NCBI GenBank assembly: GCA_963822115.1
Contig: CAWGGM010000008.1
Span: 620,001 to 684,000 of the forward strand
From: CAWDXG01 sp963822115
GTDB lineage: Bacteria > Myxococcota_A > Polyangia > Polyangiales > Polyangiaceae
Length of the DNA: 64,000 bases
Direction: 5' to 3'
Each line of letters starts with the position of its first letter. Position 1 is the first letter of the stretch. A program made the translations under genes and the position numbers. Shown here one piece after another: positions 49,488 to 58,282 of this stretch. The notes beneath the pieces were generated by a model, which worked only from the letters and a program-made list of their open reading frames with translations, made no database searches and was not told the DNA's origin.

Positions 49488-49703
49488 ATGTCAAACCTAC
49501 GGCACATCCATCAGTTCATGACGGATCGCCGCCAGGTGCTGCTCGAGGACGGACGGGTCGGCAAGATCGTCCGTGTGGACACGGTGTTCCCCAAGAACAG
49601 CACCACGGTATCTATCTGGACTGAAACCCAGCAGGGGCCGGGGGTTGCCAAGGTCGATATGAAGTCGGTCCTGGGACCCGCCCCGAAGAAGGCCTCGGCC
49701 TAG
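49488..49703 (+). CDS. Small conserved-looking protein
   Basis: The 71-residue protein reads MSNLRHIHQFMTDRRQVLLE, then GRVGKIVRVDTVFPKNSTTV and SIWTETQQGPGVAKVDMKSV, ending in Lys-rich low complexity. The centre looks like a small beta-barrel (KOW/SH3-like GRVGKIVRVDT...TTVSIWTET). No signal or TM segment is present. The likely promoter lies immediately upstream with no normal ribosome site. An ATG at 49518 is an alternative start. Function unknown; RNA or DNA binding is a guess. Confidence 0.6.
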   Translation: MSNLRHIHQFMTDRRQVLLEDGRVGKIVRVDTVFPKNSTTVSIWTETQQGPGVAKVDMKSVLGPAPKKASA

Positions 49704-49828
49704 AGCGGAGCCTGCCGGCGCGCCTGGCCACCGGTCAGGGCGCCGGCAGAGAGCGCCCCGGCGCTTCTCGTCCGCTTCTCCTGACACGATTCCGACGAAC
49801 CCATCCGCCCTCGCGAAGAGACCAGCGC

Positions 49829-50461
49829 ATGAGACGAACACTTCCCGCAACCCTCGGGCACCTCGGCGTCACCGAGCTGCTCATCGCCTCGGTGGTGGCG
49901 GTCAGCTTGATCGCATTCGTCAGCGAGCCCATCAAGCGCGCGCTGCTCCTGATTCCGTACCGCGTGCGTCGCGGCGAAGTGTACCGGCTCCTTACCGCAG
50001 GCTGGATCCACGCCGACGGGATGCATCTCGCGATGAACATGTTCGTGCTGTACATGTTCGCCGATCGCGTGGTCGCAAAATTCGGTCCGCTGCTATTTCT
50101 GGTGCTGTACGTGAGCGCGGTGGTCGTAGCCCACCTGCCCACAACGCTCCGCTACTGGAACCGCCCCGGCTATGGCTCGCTCGGAGCATCGGGCGCCGTC
50201 GCCGCAGTGATGCTCAGCGCGATCTTGCTGTATCCGAGCATGCGGATAGGCCTGTTGTTCCTGCCGTTCAGTGTGCCTGGCTTCGTGTTCGCCGCGCTCT
50301 ACCTGGTCTACAGCGTGTGGCAATCGTACCGCGCTGCCGACAACGTCAATCACGACGCGCACTTCACGGGCGCGGTCTACGGCGCGCTCGTAACGTTCGC
50401 CTTCGCGCCGACGCAGGTCGAACACAGCGTGCGCATCGTACGCCACATGCTGGGCGTGTAG
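49829..50461 (+). CDS. Rhomboid-family intramembrane serine protease
   Basis: The 210-residue protein has about six TM helices. The catalytic dyad is visible: Ser in GYGSLGASGAVAAVMLSAIL (GxSG motif) and His in NVNHDAHFTGAVYGALVTFA. The family loop motif is present as LLTAGWIHADGMHLAMNMFV and LYMF. It should cleave TM segments of substrate proteins in the inner membrane. Length is normal for a minimal rhomboid. It converges on the acyl-CoA synthetase remnant with only 3 nt between stops. Substrates are unknown. Confidence 0.88.
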   Translation: MRRTLPATLGHLGVTELLIASVVAVSLIAFVSEPIKRALLLIPYRVRRGEVYRLLTAGWIHADGMHLAMNMFVLYMFADRVVAKFGPLLFLVLYVSAVVVAHLPTTLRYWNRPGYGSLGASGAVAAVMLSAILLYPSMRIGLLFLPFSVPGFVFAALYLVYSVWQSYRAADNVNHDAHFTGAVYGALVTFAFAPTQVEHSVRIVRHMLGV

Positions 50462-50464
50462 ACC

Positions 50465-51616
50465 TCAGCGCGGGCCGAGTTCGCCCGACGCTATCCGCCG
50501 GTAGAGTCCAGTATCGATGGCAACGTAACGATCGCCGTCGAGGTAGAACAGCGGGTCGGAAACCTTCGCCGGGTCGTAGCCCTCGTTCCGGTAGTCGACC
50601 TTCAGTTGCTTGAATGTGGCCGTGTTGCGCATCTCGCCGAGCAAGCGGATGAAGTACGGGCGTTGGTAGGTGGGCAGCGTGCCAGTGACGTAGCGCGCGA
50701 ATTCGTCCAGATCGAAACCGTCATCGGTCGTCAGGCTCGCCATGCCCGCGCGCCCCTCGGCGCCCGCTACCTGGACGCCGTAGACGTTGCTCTCGAGCAC
50801 TCCGGGTGCGGCGTTCAACACTTCGGCAACCTCGTTCGTCGACACGTTCTCGCCCTTCCAGCGGACGGCGCCGTTGCCGTGGTAGAGCGGCAACGCGACA
50901 TAGATCACGTCGTCCGGCCCGGCTTCGTGCCCAAGGCGGGAAAAACCGGTGATGACCATCTGGTAGCACCGGTTGGTGATGATGGCGGCCTTCGGCAGCC
51001 CGGTCGTACCCGACGTGTAGATGTACCCCATCGGATCCGAGGTCTTCGTGCGACCGTAGGCGGCTCGGCGCGGGGAGCAGGCCAACACGTCGTCGTTCAC
51101 GACCCGGAAGCCGGCCACGTCGTCCTCACCGTCGCGATGCACGACGATACCGCCCGGCACGACAAGCTCGTCGGACACGGCGCGGACGCTAGCGAGGTGC
51201 TCGGAGCCGATCAGCGCGAGCCGGGGCCGGGCAACGTTGATGGCGTGGGCCAGCGGCTTGCCGACGAGGTGCGTGTTGATCAACGCGGAGCTCGCGTGGA
51301 TCTTGCTGAGCCCCGTCTCGGCGAACACGAAGCCAGGTCTGTTGTCCATCATCAGCGAGACAACGTCGCCGCGCCCGATGCCTTCGCGGGCGAAGAACGC
51401 TGCCCACTGGTTCGCGCGTTCGTCCACATCGCGCCAGCTGTAGCGCTGGTCCTCGAACAGCAGGGCAGCCCCGTGCGGCCAGGTGTCGGCGTTTCGCTCG
51501 AGCAGCCGCGCCGCATTCCAGCTCCCGAACGAGACGAAGCGATTCGCGTCGGAGAAAAGCCGACCCAGGGCGCGCGCCTTCTGTAGCTGGAGGCGTGCGC
51601 GTTCTCTGACCGGCAT
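50465..51616 (-). pseudogene. Acyl-CoA synthetase gene with internal in-frame deletion
   Basis: The protein starts like a FATP/very-long-chain acyl-CoA synthetase: WRDVDERANQWAAFFAREGI, INTHLVGKPLAHAINVA, and the AMP-binding P-loop GYIYTSGTTGLPKAAII. After ALPLYHGNGAV (residue 251) it jumps directly to RWKGENVSTNEVAEVLNAAP, a motif that normally lies about 170-200 residues later. The missing part should contain the substrate pocket, the YGxTE-type A5 motif and the ATP-binding A7 Asp. The product is 383 residues instead of about 600. The frame is intact, so the deletion is recent or assembly-made. The ATG overlaps the kinase stop by 1 nt. Confidence 0.75.
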
Positions 51617-54600
51617 CAGTCGTCGGCCCGGAGCGCCGAAAGCTCGTGATCGCAGTCCTGGACTACAAGCTGGTTGTCGGTCGACTCGCCCATCTGCCGG
51701 GCGATGGTCAGCTCCCGGCGCGCTCCGACGCGGTCGCCGCGCTGGGCGAGAAGCTTGCCGAGCAGGTAGCGGCCGCTCGCCACGTCCCAGGTCCAGCGCT
51801 GCGCCTCGGCGTAGGCCAGGCGCTCTCCGAGTATGGCAAACGCCGACTCGGAGCCGTTGATCGCGTCCAGGTAGGCGAGCATCAGCCGATCGAGATTCAC
51901 CAGGCGCTCGCTGGCGATTTCCTCCGCGACGTCGAGCGAGGCCTGCAGCGTGGCGTACGCACGAGGCAGGTCGTCCAGACGCATAAGCGAGTCGCCCTGG
52001 TTGTGCAGGTTGACGGCGATCTCGTGCACCAGGCCGGCAGCGCGCCCGAGCTCGGCCGCCTTCTGCGATGCCTTGGCGCCCTCGGCCCAATCGCCGCGGA
52101 AGTACAGGATCAGGGACCGCACCTTGGTCCGCTCGCAGGCAAGCGCGATGTCGTCTTCCGGAGCCAGCGCGGCAGCCTGATCGAGGTAACCGAGCGCACG
52201 ATCGTGGTCGCCGGCGCCACCCAGGGCCTGCGCCATCCCGACCAGCAGGCGGTGCTGTTCCAGAGCATCGCCCTTGCCGAGCTGCTCGGCCTGCGTCATT
52301 GCGCGCAAAGCTACGCGGAACTCACCCTGGCGGATGGCCACCTCGGCTTCGGCCGTGAGCGCGGAGCGCGACAGCTCCGGCCAGGCCGTGGCACCCTCCG
52401 CGGCCCGCTCCAGCAGGCGCCGGGATTCGCGGTAGCGATGCAGCGACCCTTGCATCAGCGCCAGGTCGATCGTCATCTGCACGCGAAGACGGTCGTCCAG
52501 CGCCTGGTTCGTTTCGAGATGGGCGCCAAGTCGCTGGAACACGGCCGGCAGTCCTGCACCGCTGCGCACGTGCCTGACGGCGCGCGAGAGCCCCGCGACC
52601 CACTCGGCCAGCTCGGATTCATCGCGCCCTTCCAGGTCGCACAGAACGAGCGCGCGCGACAGGTCGGACACCGCGTGGTCCAGACGGCGGGCATTGAGCG
52701 AGAACAGACCGCTGGTCGCGTAGAAGCTCGCAGCGCGATCGTGCTGCCCGGCTTCCGCCAGGTGGAAGGCGATGCGCCCCGCTTCCTCCTCGGTGCGCTC
52801 GCCCAACACCATCTGGTAGGCATTCGCCGCTTCCTGGTGCAGTTCAAGCAGCACGTCGGGCTCAAGCCCCGAAAGCACGACCTCGGGCAGCAGAGGCGAC
52901 AGGAAGTCCAGAGCGACCGGCCCCTCGCGCCGCACCAGCTCGCGCGCCTCGAGCGACTCGGCCAGCGCGTTGACCGTGCCCAGCGGCGCATCGAGCATCG
53001 CGGCAAGGACCGAGGTGTCCGCGGGCGCACCCACCACCGCAGCGGCGATGACCAGATCGCGCTCGGGCTCGGGCAGTCGTCGTACGCGATCTCCCAGAAG
53101 GGTCCTGAGTGGCCGGGGAATCGCCAGAGCACCGTCGAGCGTCAGCGTCTCGACGCGACCATTCCTGACCACGACAGCGCCGGACTCGAGCGCTTCGTGC
53201 ATCAGTTCCTCGAGGAACATCGGATGGCCGCCGGCGCGCTTCTTGAGGAAGCCGAGCAGGGCCTCGGGCACCTGGTCCACGCCGAGCCTGAGCGCTGCAA
53301 GCCGGAACACGTCTTCGTCTTCCAGATCCGGGAGCGCGATCTCCTCGTACCCGGGAATACTGCGGTACGTCGCGTCGGCATTGGGGCGCGACGCGAGCAG
53401 CAGGACAGCCCGCGCCAGCGGCAGCCGCTCTGCGATCGACCCCAGAAGTGCAGCCGTTTCCGCGTCCATCTCCTGGGCGTTGTCCCAGACGAACACGTGC
53501 AGTCGATCCTCGGCGAGGCTCGCGATCATGCGTGCCACTGTCGCGCGCAGCGACGCGTCCCCGGCCGCAGGTGCGGTCGCGGGCCCGGCCCCGAGCTGGG
53601 CGAGGACGGACTGGGCTTCCTCCTCGCGCAAGCCGAGAGCGCGCAGACGGGGCAAGACGCCCAGAATGCGGTCCGGAGGGTCCCCCTCGCGGACGCCGCA
53701 CAAGGTGCGCAACATGGCGATCGTGCCGCTGCCGGGCGACTCGTGGCCGCGCGGCGGACAGGCAGCCACGTAGCAGGCGATGTTGAACGAGCCGCGGCTG
53801 ATGCGCCGTTCCATCTCGTAGACAAGCCGCGTCTTGCCCACGCCGTGGTCACCCACGACGCCGACCACCTGCAGCTGCCGCCGCGAGGCCTCCGCGATGA
53901 TCTCGCCGAGCTGTCGAAGCTCCTTCTTGCGTCCTACGAAGCGCCCGAATGCATCGTGCACCGGACGCACCTCGCCCACCAGATAGCCGCCGCCGTCGAG
54001 CAGCTCGAGCGTGAACAGACCGCGCAGATTGGGCGACGCAGCCTCCGAGATCGCGACACGGCGAGCGGGGTTTTCTGCCAGCCGACGAGCCGCGTCGAGC
54101 AACGCGCCGGTACGCTCGTCGTCCCCCGGCGCGCCGTCGGCGTCCACCCACAGGCGCCCCGCGTCGATGCCCACTCCAGGCTGGACATTGCCGACGGCGA
54201 GGCTTCGCACCAGCACCAGGCCGCAACGCACGGCGTTCTCGGTGTCGCGGGCGTCGCCCTGCTCGAGGCCGAACATCGCCGACACCTCCCGCTCTGCATC
54301 GGACAGCACGCGCGCGCCGTAGCGCTCGAGAATCTTGCGCGCGCGCTCCCGCGCCGCCGGCGGCACCCGCGCGTTGCCCGAGAAGCGCAGCACGAGGGCC
54401 GACGCCTCCTGCTGCCCCTTGTGTTCGGAAAGGCCGCGCAGCGAAGGAACCGGCTCGGACGGGGGCGAGGGTAGCGGACTGATAGCCGGAGCCGGCGTAC
54501 CGCCCGGCGGAGTCTCGACCACCGACTCCAGCTCGCTTGGCACCAACAGCGCCCCGGATGCCGGGGCAAGAGGCTCGCGGAAGCGTTCCACGAGCTCCGC

Positions 54601-55521
54601 CAGGTCAGCGGCTCCGAAGCGGGCCCCCGACGAGTACAGGTGCGCGAGCAGGTCCTCGTAGAGCCCGGCGGCAGTGTCGAAACGCTGCTCCGGGTCTCGA
54701 GACAGCGCGCGGTGCACCATGTCGACGAGCTCGGGCGACAGGTCGTCGCGCAGCTGATCGAGCGGTGTGAAGCGCGCTTCGAGAACGGCGCGGCGCGTCT
54801 CGTCTGCGGTCGGCGCTTCGAAGGGGCTCCGACCGGCGAGCACCTCGTACAGGAGCGCCCCGAACGAGAACAGGTCGCTTCTGGGCGTCAGCGGCTCACC
54901 GCGCAACATCTCCGGACTGGCGTAGCGCAGCTTGCCGGCAAGCCGGTCCTTGCCGACAGCACCGCTCTCGCCTGCGGCGTACAGCGCAGCGGCGACGGCG
55001 AAGTCGGCGACCTTCACCTCGCCCTCCCAGCTTACCAGGACATTCTGCGGCCCCAGATCGCCGTGCACGACGCCGAGCGGACGCAGTTGTTCGTCGCGAC
55101 GCCGATGGGCATGGTCGAGCGCCTTTGCGATCTCGGAAGCCACGAACACCGACAATGCGGCCGGGACGCGCCCCTCCGCACTGCGCACGCGCCGGAGCAA
55201 GGTCGCGAGATCGAGTCCCGCAACGTACTCGGTGGCCATAAAGTAGCTCGGGCCGTCGGGCCCGTCGACGCGACCGAGATCGAAGACCTGCACGACGTTG
55301 GCGTGACTGAGCCGGACGGCGAGCTTGGCCTGTCCAACGAAAGGCTCGACGAAGGCGCGCTCCCGGGCGAGCTCGGGAACGATGCGCTTGACGACCAGCG
55401 TCTTTTCGAAACCCTCTACTCCGAAGCTCTTGGCCTTGAAGACCTCTGCCATGCTGCCGTGACCAATGGCCTCGAGCAGCTGGTAGCGGCCGTAGGTGCC
55501 GGCTTGGGGAGCAGCGGTCAC
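51616..55521 (-). CDS. Giant protein kinase-like / cyclase-like / AAA ATPase / TPR protein
   Basis: The 1301-residue protein begins with a kinase domain (13-290): GHGSMAEVF, VVKR (Lys45), VVHGDLGPQNVLV and VADFAVA. HGD replaces HRD and DFA replaces DFG (173-175), so activity is doubtful. Residues about 370-500 resemble a degenerate class III nucleotide cyclase (ALVLRFSGNARVPPAARERA, NVQPGVGIDAGRLWVD). The AAA-type ATPase has GDHGVGKTRLVYEM (Walker A) and HVFVWDNAQEMD (Walker B). The last 450 residues are TPR-like helical repeats. This build is typical of large myxobacterial signalling ATPases. It follows dnaK by 36 nt and is coupled to the synthetase remnant. Confidence 0.85.
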   Translation of the reverse strand: MTAAPQAGTYGRYQLLEAIGHGSMAEVFKAKSFGVEGFEKTLVVKRIVPELARERAFVEPFVGQAKLAVRLSHANVVQVFDLGRVDGPDGPSYFMATEYVAGLDLATLLRRVRSAEGRVPAALSVFVASEIAKALDHAHRRRDEQLRPLGVVHGDLGPQNVLVSWEGEVKVADFAVAAALYAAGESGAVGKDRLAGKLRYASPEMLRGEPLTPRSDLFSFGALLYEVLAGRSPFEAPTADETRRAVLEARFTPLDQLRDDLSPELVDMVHRALSRDPEQRFDTAAGLYEDLLAHLYSSGARFGAADLAELVERFREPLAPASGALLVPSELESVVETPPGGTPAPAISPLPSPPSEPVPSLRGLSEHKGQQEASALVLRFSGNARVPPAARERARKILERYGARVLSDAEREVSAMFGLEQGDARDTENAVRCGLVLVRSLAVGNVQPGVGIDAGRLWVDADGAPGDDERTGALLDAARRLAENPARRVAISEAASPNLRGLFTLELLDGGGYLVGEVRPVHDAFGRFVGRKKELRQLGEIIAEASRRQLQVVGVVGDHGVGKTRLVYEMERRISRGSFNIACYVAACPPRGHESPGSGTIAMLRTLCGVREGDPPDRILGVLPRLRALGLREEEAQSVLAQLGAGPATAPAAGDASLRATVARMIASLAEDRLHVFVWDNAQEMDAETAALLGSIAERLPLARAVLLLASRPNADATYRSIPGYEEIALPDLEDEDVFRLAALRLGVDQVPEALLGFLKKRAGGHPMFLEELMHEALESGAVVVRNGRVETLTLDGALAIPRPLRTLLGDRVRRLPEPERDLVIAAAVVGAPADTSVLAAMLDAPLGTVNALAESLEARELVRREGPVALDFLSPLLPEVVLSGLEPDVLLELHQEAANAYQMVLGERTEEEAGRIAFHLAEAGQHDRAASFYATSGLFSLNARRLDHAVSDLSRALVLCDLEGRDESELAEWVAGLSRAVRHVRSGAGLPAVFQRLGAHLETNQALDDRLRVQMTIDLALMQGSLHRYRESRRLLERAAEGATAWPELSRSALTAEAEVAIRQGEFRVALRAMTQAEQLGKGDALEQHRLLVGMAQALGGAGDHDRALGYLDQAAALAPEDDIALACERTKVRSLILYFRGDWAEGAKASQKAAELGRAAGLVHEIAVNLHNQGDSLMRLDDLPRAYATLQASLDVAEEIASERLVNLDRLMLAYLDAINGSESAFAILGERLAYAEAQRWTWDVASGRYLLGKLLAQRGDRVGARRELTIARQMGESTDNQLVVQDCDHELSALRADD

Positions 55522-55557
55522 GGCAGCGCGGCCCTCCAGATCGTGGGGCGCTTCACG

Positions 55558-57399
55558 CTACACCGACTCCTCGTCCGCTCCTCCGTACATCGCCTCGGCG
55601 ATCTCGAACGTAGCGCTCTCGAGTCGCGTATAGGCGTCGCGGATACCATCCAGGTCTCCGCCAGCTTCGAGCAGGTCACGCAGGCTCGTGATGTCTTGCT
55701 TGACCTGCTCGATGCGTTCGGCTTCAAGCAGATCGCCGTAGCCCTCCAGCGCCTGCTCGGTGGTGTAGATGAGCGTCTCGGCCTGGTTCTTGATCTCGGC
55801 CAGCTCACGACGAAGCTGGTCGGTCTCCTTGAACTTCTCGCCCTCGACCACCAGCCGATCGATTTCGTCCGTGGTTAGACCGCTGGTAGGCGCGATGCTG
55901 ATCGACTGACTGCGGTTCGTCCCCAGGTCCCTGGCCTCCACGGAGAGGATGCCGTTGGCGTCGACGCGGAACGTCACCTGGATTTTCGGAACGCCGCGCG
56001 GGGCCGGGGGAATGCCGGTCAGCTCGAAGTGCGACAGGCTGCGGTTGTCGGCAGCCATCTCGCGTTCGCCCTGCAACACGTGGATGGGAACGAAGGGCTG
56101 GTTGTCGACGCTGGTCGTGAAGATCTCGCTCTTCTCGGTCGGAACGGTGGTGTTGCGGGGGATCAGCTTGGTGAAGACGCCGCCACCGGTCTCGACGCCG
56201 ATGGCCAGCGGCATCACGTCGAGCAGCAGTACCTCGTCGATCTCTCCGCCGAGCGCTGCACCCTGGATCGCCGCGCCGACGGCCACGACCTCGTCTGGAT
56301 TGACACCCTTGTTGGGATCCTTGCCGAACAGTTCCTTCACGGCTTTCTGCACGGCCGGCATCCGGGTCATCCCGCCGACCAGCACGATCTGGTCGATCTT
56401 CTCCGGGGTGACCTTCGCGTCGGCGATCACGGCCTTGGTCGATTCGATGGTCCGCTCGATCAGGTCGCGCGTGCGCATCTCGAGCTCGTTGCGCTTGATG
56501 GTGCGCTCGAGGTGCAGCGGACCGCTTGGTCCGGTGGCGATGAAGGGGATGTTGATCTCGGTTTCGAGCGCGGAGCTCAATTCGTGCTTGGCCTTCTCCG
56601 CTGCCTCGCGCAGGCGCTGGAGCGCCATCCGGTCCTTGCGCAGATCGAGGTCGTTCTTCTCTTTGAACTCCTCGGCCAGGATGTCGATGAGGCGAACGTC
56701 GAAATCCTCCCCGCCAAGATGCGTGTCGCCGCCGGTCGCCTTCACGCTGAACACGCCACCGTCGATGGCGAGGATCGAGATGTCGAACGTGCCGCCGCCC
56801 AGGTCGTAGACAGCAATGGTCTCTGCCTGACGCTTGTCGAGACCGTACGCGAGCGCAGCAGCCGTGGGCTCGTTGATGATCCGCTTCACGTCGAGCCCTG
56901 CAATGCGCCCGGCGTCCTTGGTCGCCTGGCGCTGTGCGTCGTCGAAGTAGGCGGGCACCGTCACGATGGCTTCACTCACCGGCTCGCCCAGGTAGCTTTC
57001 CGCCACCTCTTTCATGGCGGTCAGCACCATGCTGGAGATCTCCGGAGGCGAGACCTCGCGATCGGCCAGCTTGATCCAGGCGTCACCGTTGTCGTGTTGG
57101 ATGACGTGGTACGGCACCGACTCGACGTGCTTCTTCACGTCCGACTCGCCGAACTTGCGCCCCATCAACCGCTTGACTGCGTAGACCGTGCTCTCGGGAT
57201 TGGTCGTCGCCTGGCGCTTGGCGACCTGCCCGACCAGGCGCTCACCGCTGCTCGAAAACGCAATGATGGAAGGGGTAGTTCGCGCGCCCTCGGCGTTGGG
57301 GATCACCTTCACATCGGGCTCTCCGGAAGCGCTCGCCCCCTCCAGCACGGCCACGCACGAGTTCGTGGTCCCGAGATCGATTCCTATGATTTTACCCAT
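55558..57399 (-). CDS. dnaK: Molecular chaperone DnaK (Hsp70)
   Basis: The start at 57399 gives MGKIIGIDLGTTNSCVAVLE, the Hsp70 phosphate-1 signature. Others: IAVYDLGGGTFDISIL, IVLVGGMTRMPAVQKAVKEL, and the adenosine-site INEPTAAALAYGL. The substrate-binding domain has DVMPLAIGVETGGGVFTKLI, PRNTTVPTEKSEIF, and ELTGIPPAPRGVPKIQVTF. At 613 residues it is slightly shorter than E. coli DnaK, with an abbreviated C-terminal lid ending in AEAMYGGADEESV and no EEVKD-like end. grpE is 142 nt upstream; dnaJ is not in the window. Kinase and synthetase genes follow downstream. Confidence 0.95.
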   Translation of the reverse strand: MGKIIGIDLGTTNSCVAVLEGASASGEPDVKVIPNAEGARTTPSIIAFSSSGERLVGQVAKRQATTNPESTVYAVKRLMGRKFGESDVKKHVESVPYHVIQHDNGDAWIKLADREVSPPEISSMVLTAMKEVAESYLGEPVSEAIVTVPAYFDDAQRQATKDAGRIAGLDVKRIINEPTAAALAYGLDKRQAETIAVYDLGGGTFDISILAIDGGVFSVKATGGDTHLGGEDFDVRLIDILAEEFKEKNDLDLRKDRMALQRLREAAEKAKHELSSALETEINIPFIATGPSGPLHLERTIKRNELEMRTRDLIERTIESTKAVIADAKVTPEKIDQIVLVGGMTRMPAVQKAVKELFGKDPNKGVNPDEVVAVGAAIQGAALGGEIDEVLLLDVMPLAIGVETGGGVFTKLIPRNTTVPTEKSEIFTTSVDNQPFVPIHVLQGEREMAADNRSLSHFELTGIPPAPRGVPKIQVTFRVDANGILSVEARDLGTNRSQSISIAPTSGLTTDEIDRLVVEGEKFKETDQLRRELAEIKNQAETLIYTTEQALEGYGDLLEAERIEQVKQDITSLRDLLEAGGDLDGIRDAYTRLESATFEIAEAMYGGADEESV

Positions 57400-57541
57400 G
57401 AGCCGGCCGGAGCATACCGCGCCCCCGTGCCCACGCGAACCGTAGTGGACGGAGGCCACGAAGGATCACGGTCCGCGCCACGCGCGGAGTGCCCGAAGGG
57501 GAGTATACCCTCACCCAAGCGCCTTGTGCTCCGGGGGGAAC

Positions 57542-58138
57542 TCAGGAACCGGCCGGTGCCTTGGCGACAACGACCATCGCCGGCCGGACCAAGCGGTCGC
57601 CCATGCGGTAGCCCGCCTGCACCTCGGTGGCCACGCTACCCGGCGGCTGCTCCGCCGTTTCCATGTGCTGGATGGCCTCGTGCAGCGCCGGATCGAACGG
57701 CTTTCCGACGGACTCGATGCGCTCGACGCCCAGCTTGGCCAGCGTATCGGTGAACTGGCGCATCACCATCTGGATGCCCTCGGCCAGAGCCTGAACATCG
57801 GTCGCGGATTCGGTGTGCGCGACGGCTCGCTCTAGATTGTCGAAGACCGGCAGCAGATTGCGCAGCATATCTTCGCGGCCTTGGCGATCGGCTTCGACGA
57901 TCTCGCGCCGTGATCGCTTGCGGAAATTGTCGAAATCCGCAGCGGTACGCAGCAGCTGGTCGCGGACACGCGCGATCTCGGCTTCCGGCCCCTCGGAAGA
58001 CGCGGTCTCGGCGGCAGGTTCCGTTGCTGCCTCCGAATCGTCGAACCCGTCGCCCTCTGCGGGCCCGGGCACGCCTCCGCTATCCTCGGGGCGCTCATCC
58101 CCGGTTCCCTGGTTTTCGTCAGCCACAGCGGCTCGCAC
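57542..58138 (-). CDS. grpE: Nucleotide exchange factor GrpE
   Basis: The GTG-started 198-residue protein has an acidic disordered N-terminus (about 1-50) and the GrpE core: RTAADFDNFRKRSRREIVEA, then MLRNLLPVFDNLERAVAHTE, GIQMVMRQFTDTLAKLGVER and VGKPFDPALHEAIQHMETAE. The C-terminal wing reads VATEVQAGYRMGDRLVRPAM, with GYRMGDRLVRPA the family signature. It releases ADP from DnaK. The 142-bp gap before dnaK contains a TATACT-like box but no clear CIRCE or heat-shock site. Confidence 0.93.
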   Translation of the reverse strand: MRAAVADENQGTGDERPEDSGGVPGPAEGDGFDDSEAATEPAAETASSEGPEAEIARVRDQLLRTAADFDNFRKRSRREIVEADRQGREDMLRNLLPVFDNLERAVAHTESATDVQALAEGIQMVMRQFTDTLAKLGVERIESVGKPFDPALHEAIQHMETAEQPPGSVATEVQAGYRMGDRLVRPAMVVVAKAPAGS

Positions 58139-58282
58139 TATAACCAGTTGTCTTGACTTGCCAATACGCGGTTGGGAAAGCCGCAGCGCGGGCAGCCGGG
58201 AGCCCCTCGGCGATGACGGATCGGACCGCTGGCCGATCGACGCTCCTGGCTGCCGACCCCGAGCGTGAGCCAGCGGCGTCCC

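Noticed and set aside
51646..54474. Open frame of over 900 codons on the plus strand
   Set aside because: It lies opposite the giant kinase-ATPase. It has no recognisable domains and arises from codon bias of the real gene.
57400..57541. Heat-shock (CIRCE-type) operator before dnaK
   Set aside because: No TTAGCACTC-N9-GAGTGCTAA-like inverted repeat is visible in the gap; only a TATACT-like hexamer without a matching -35.
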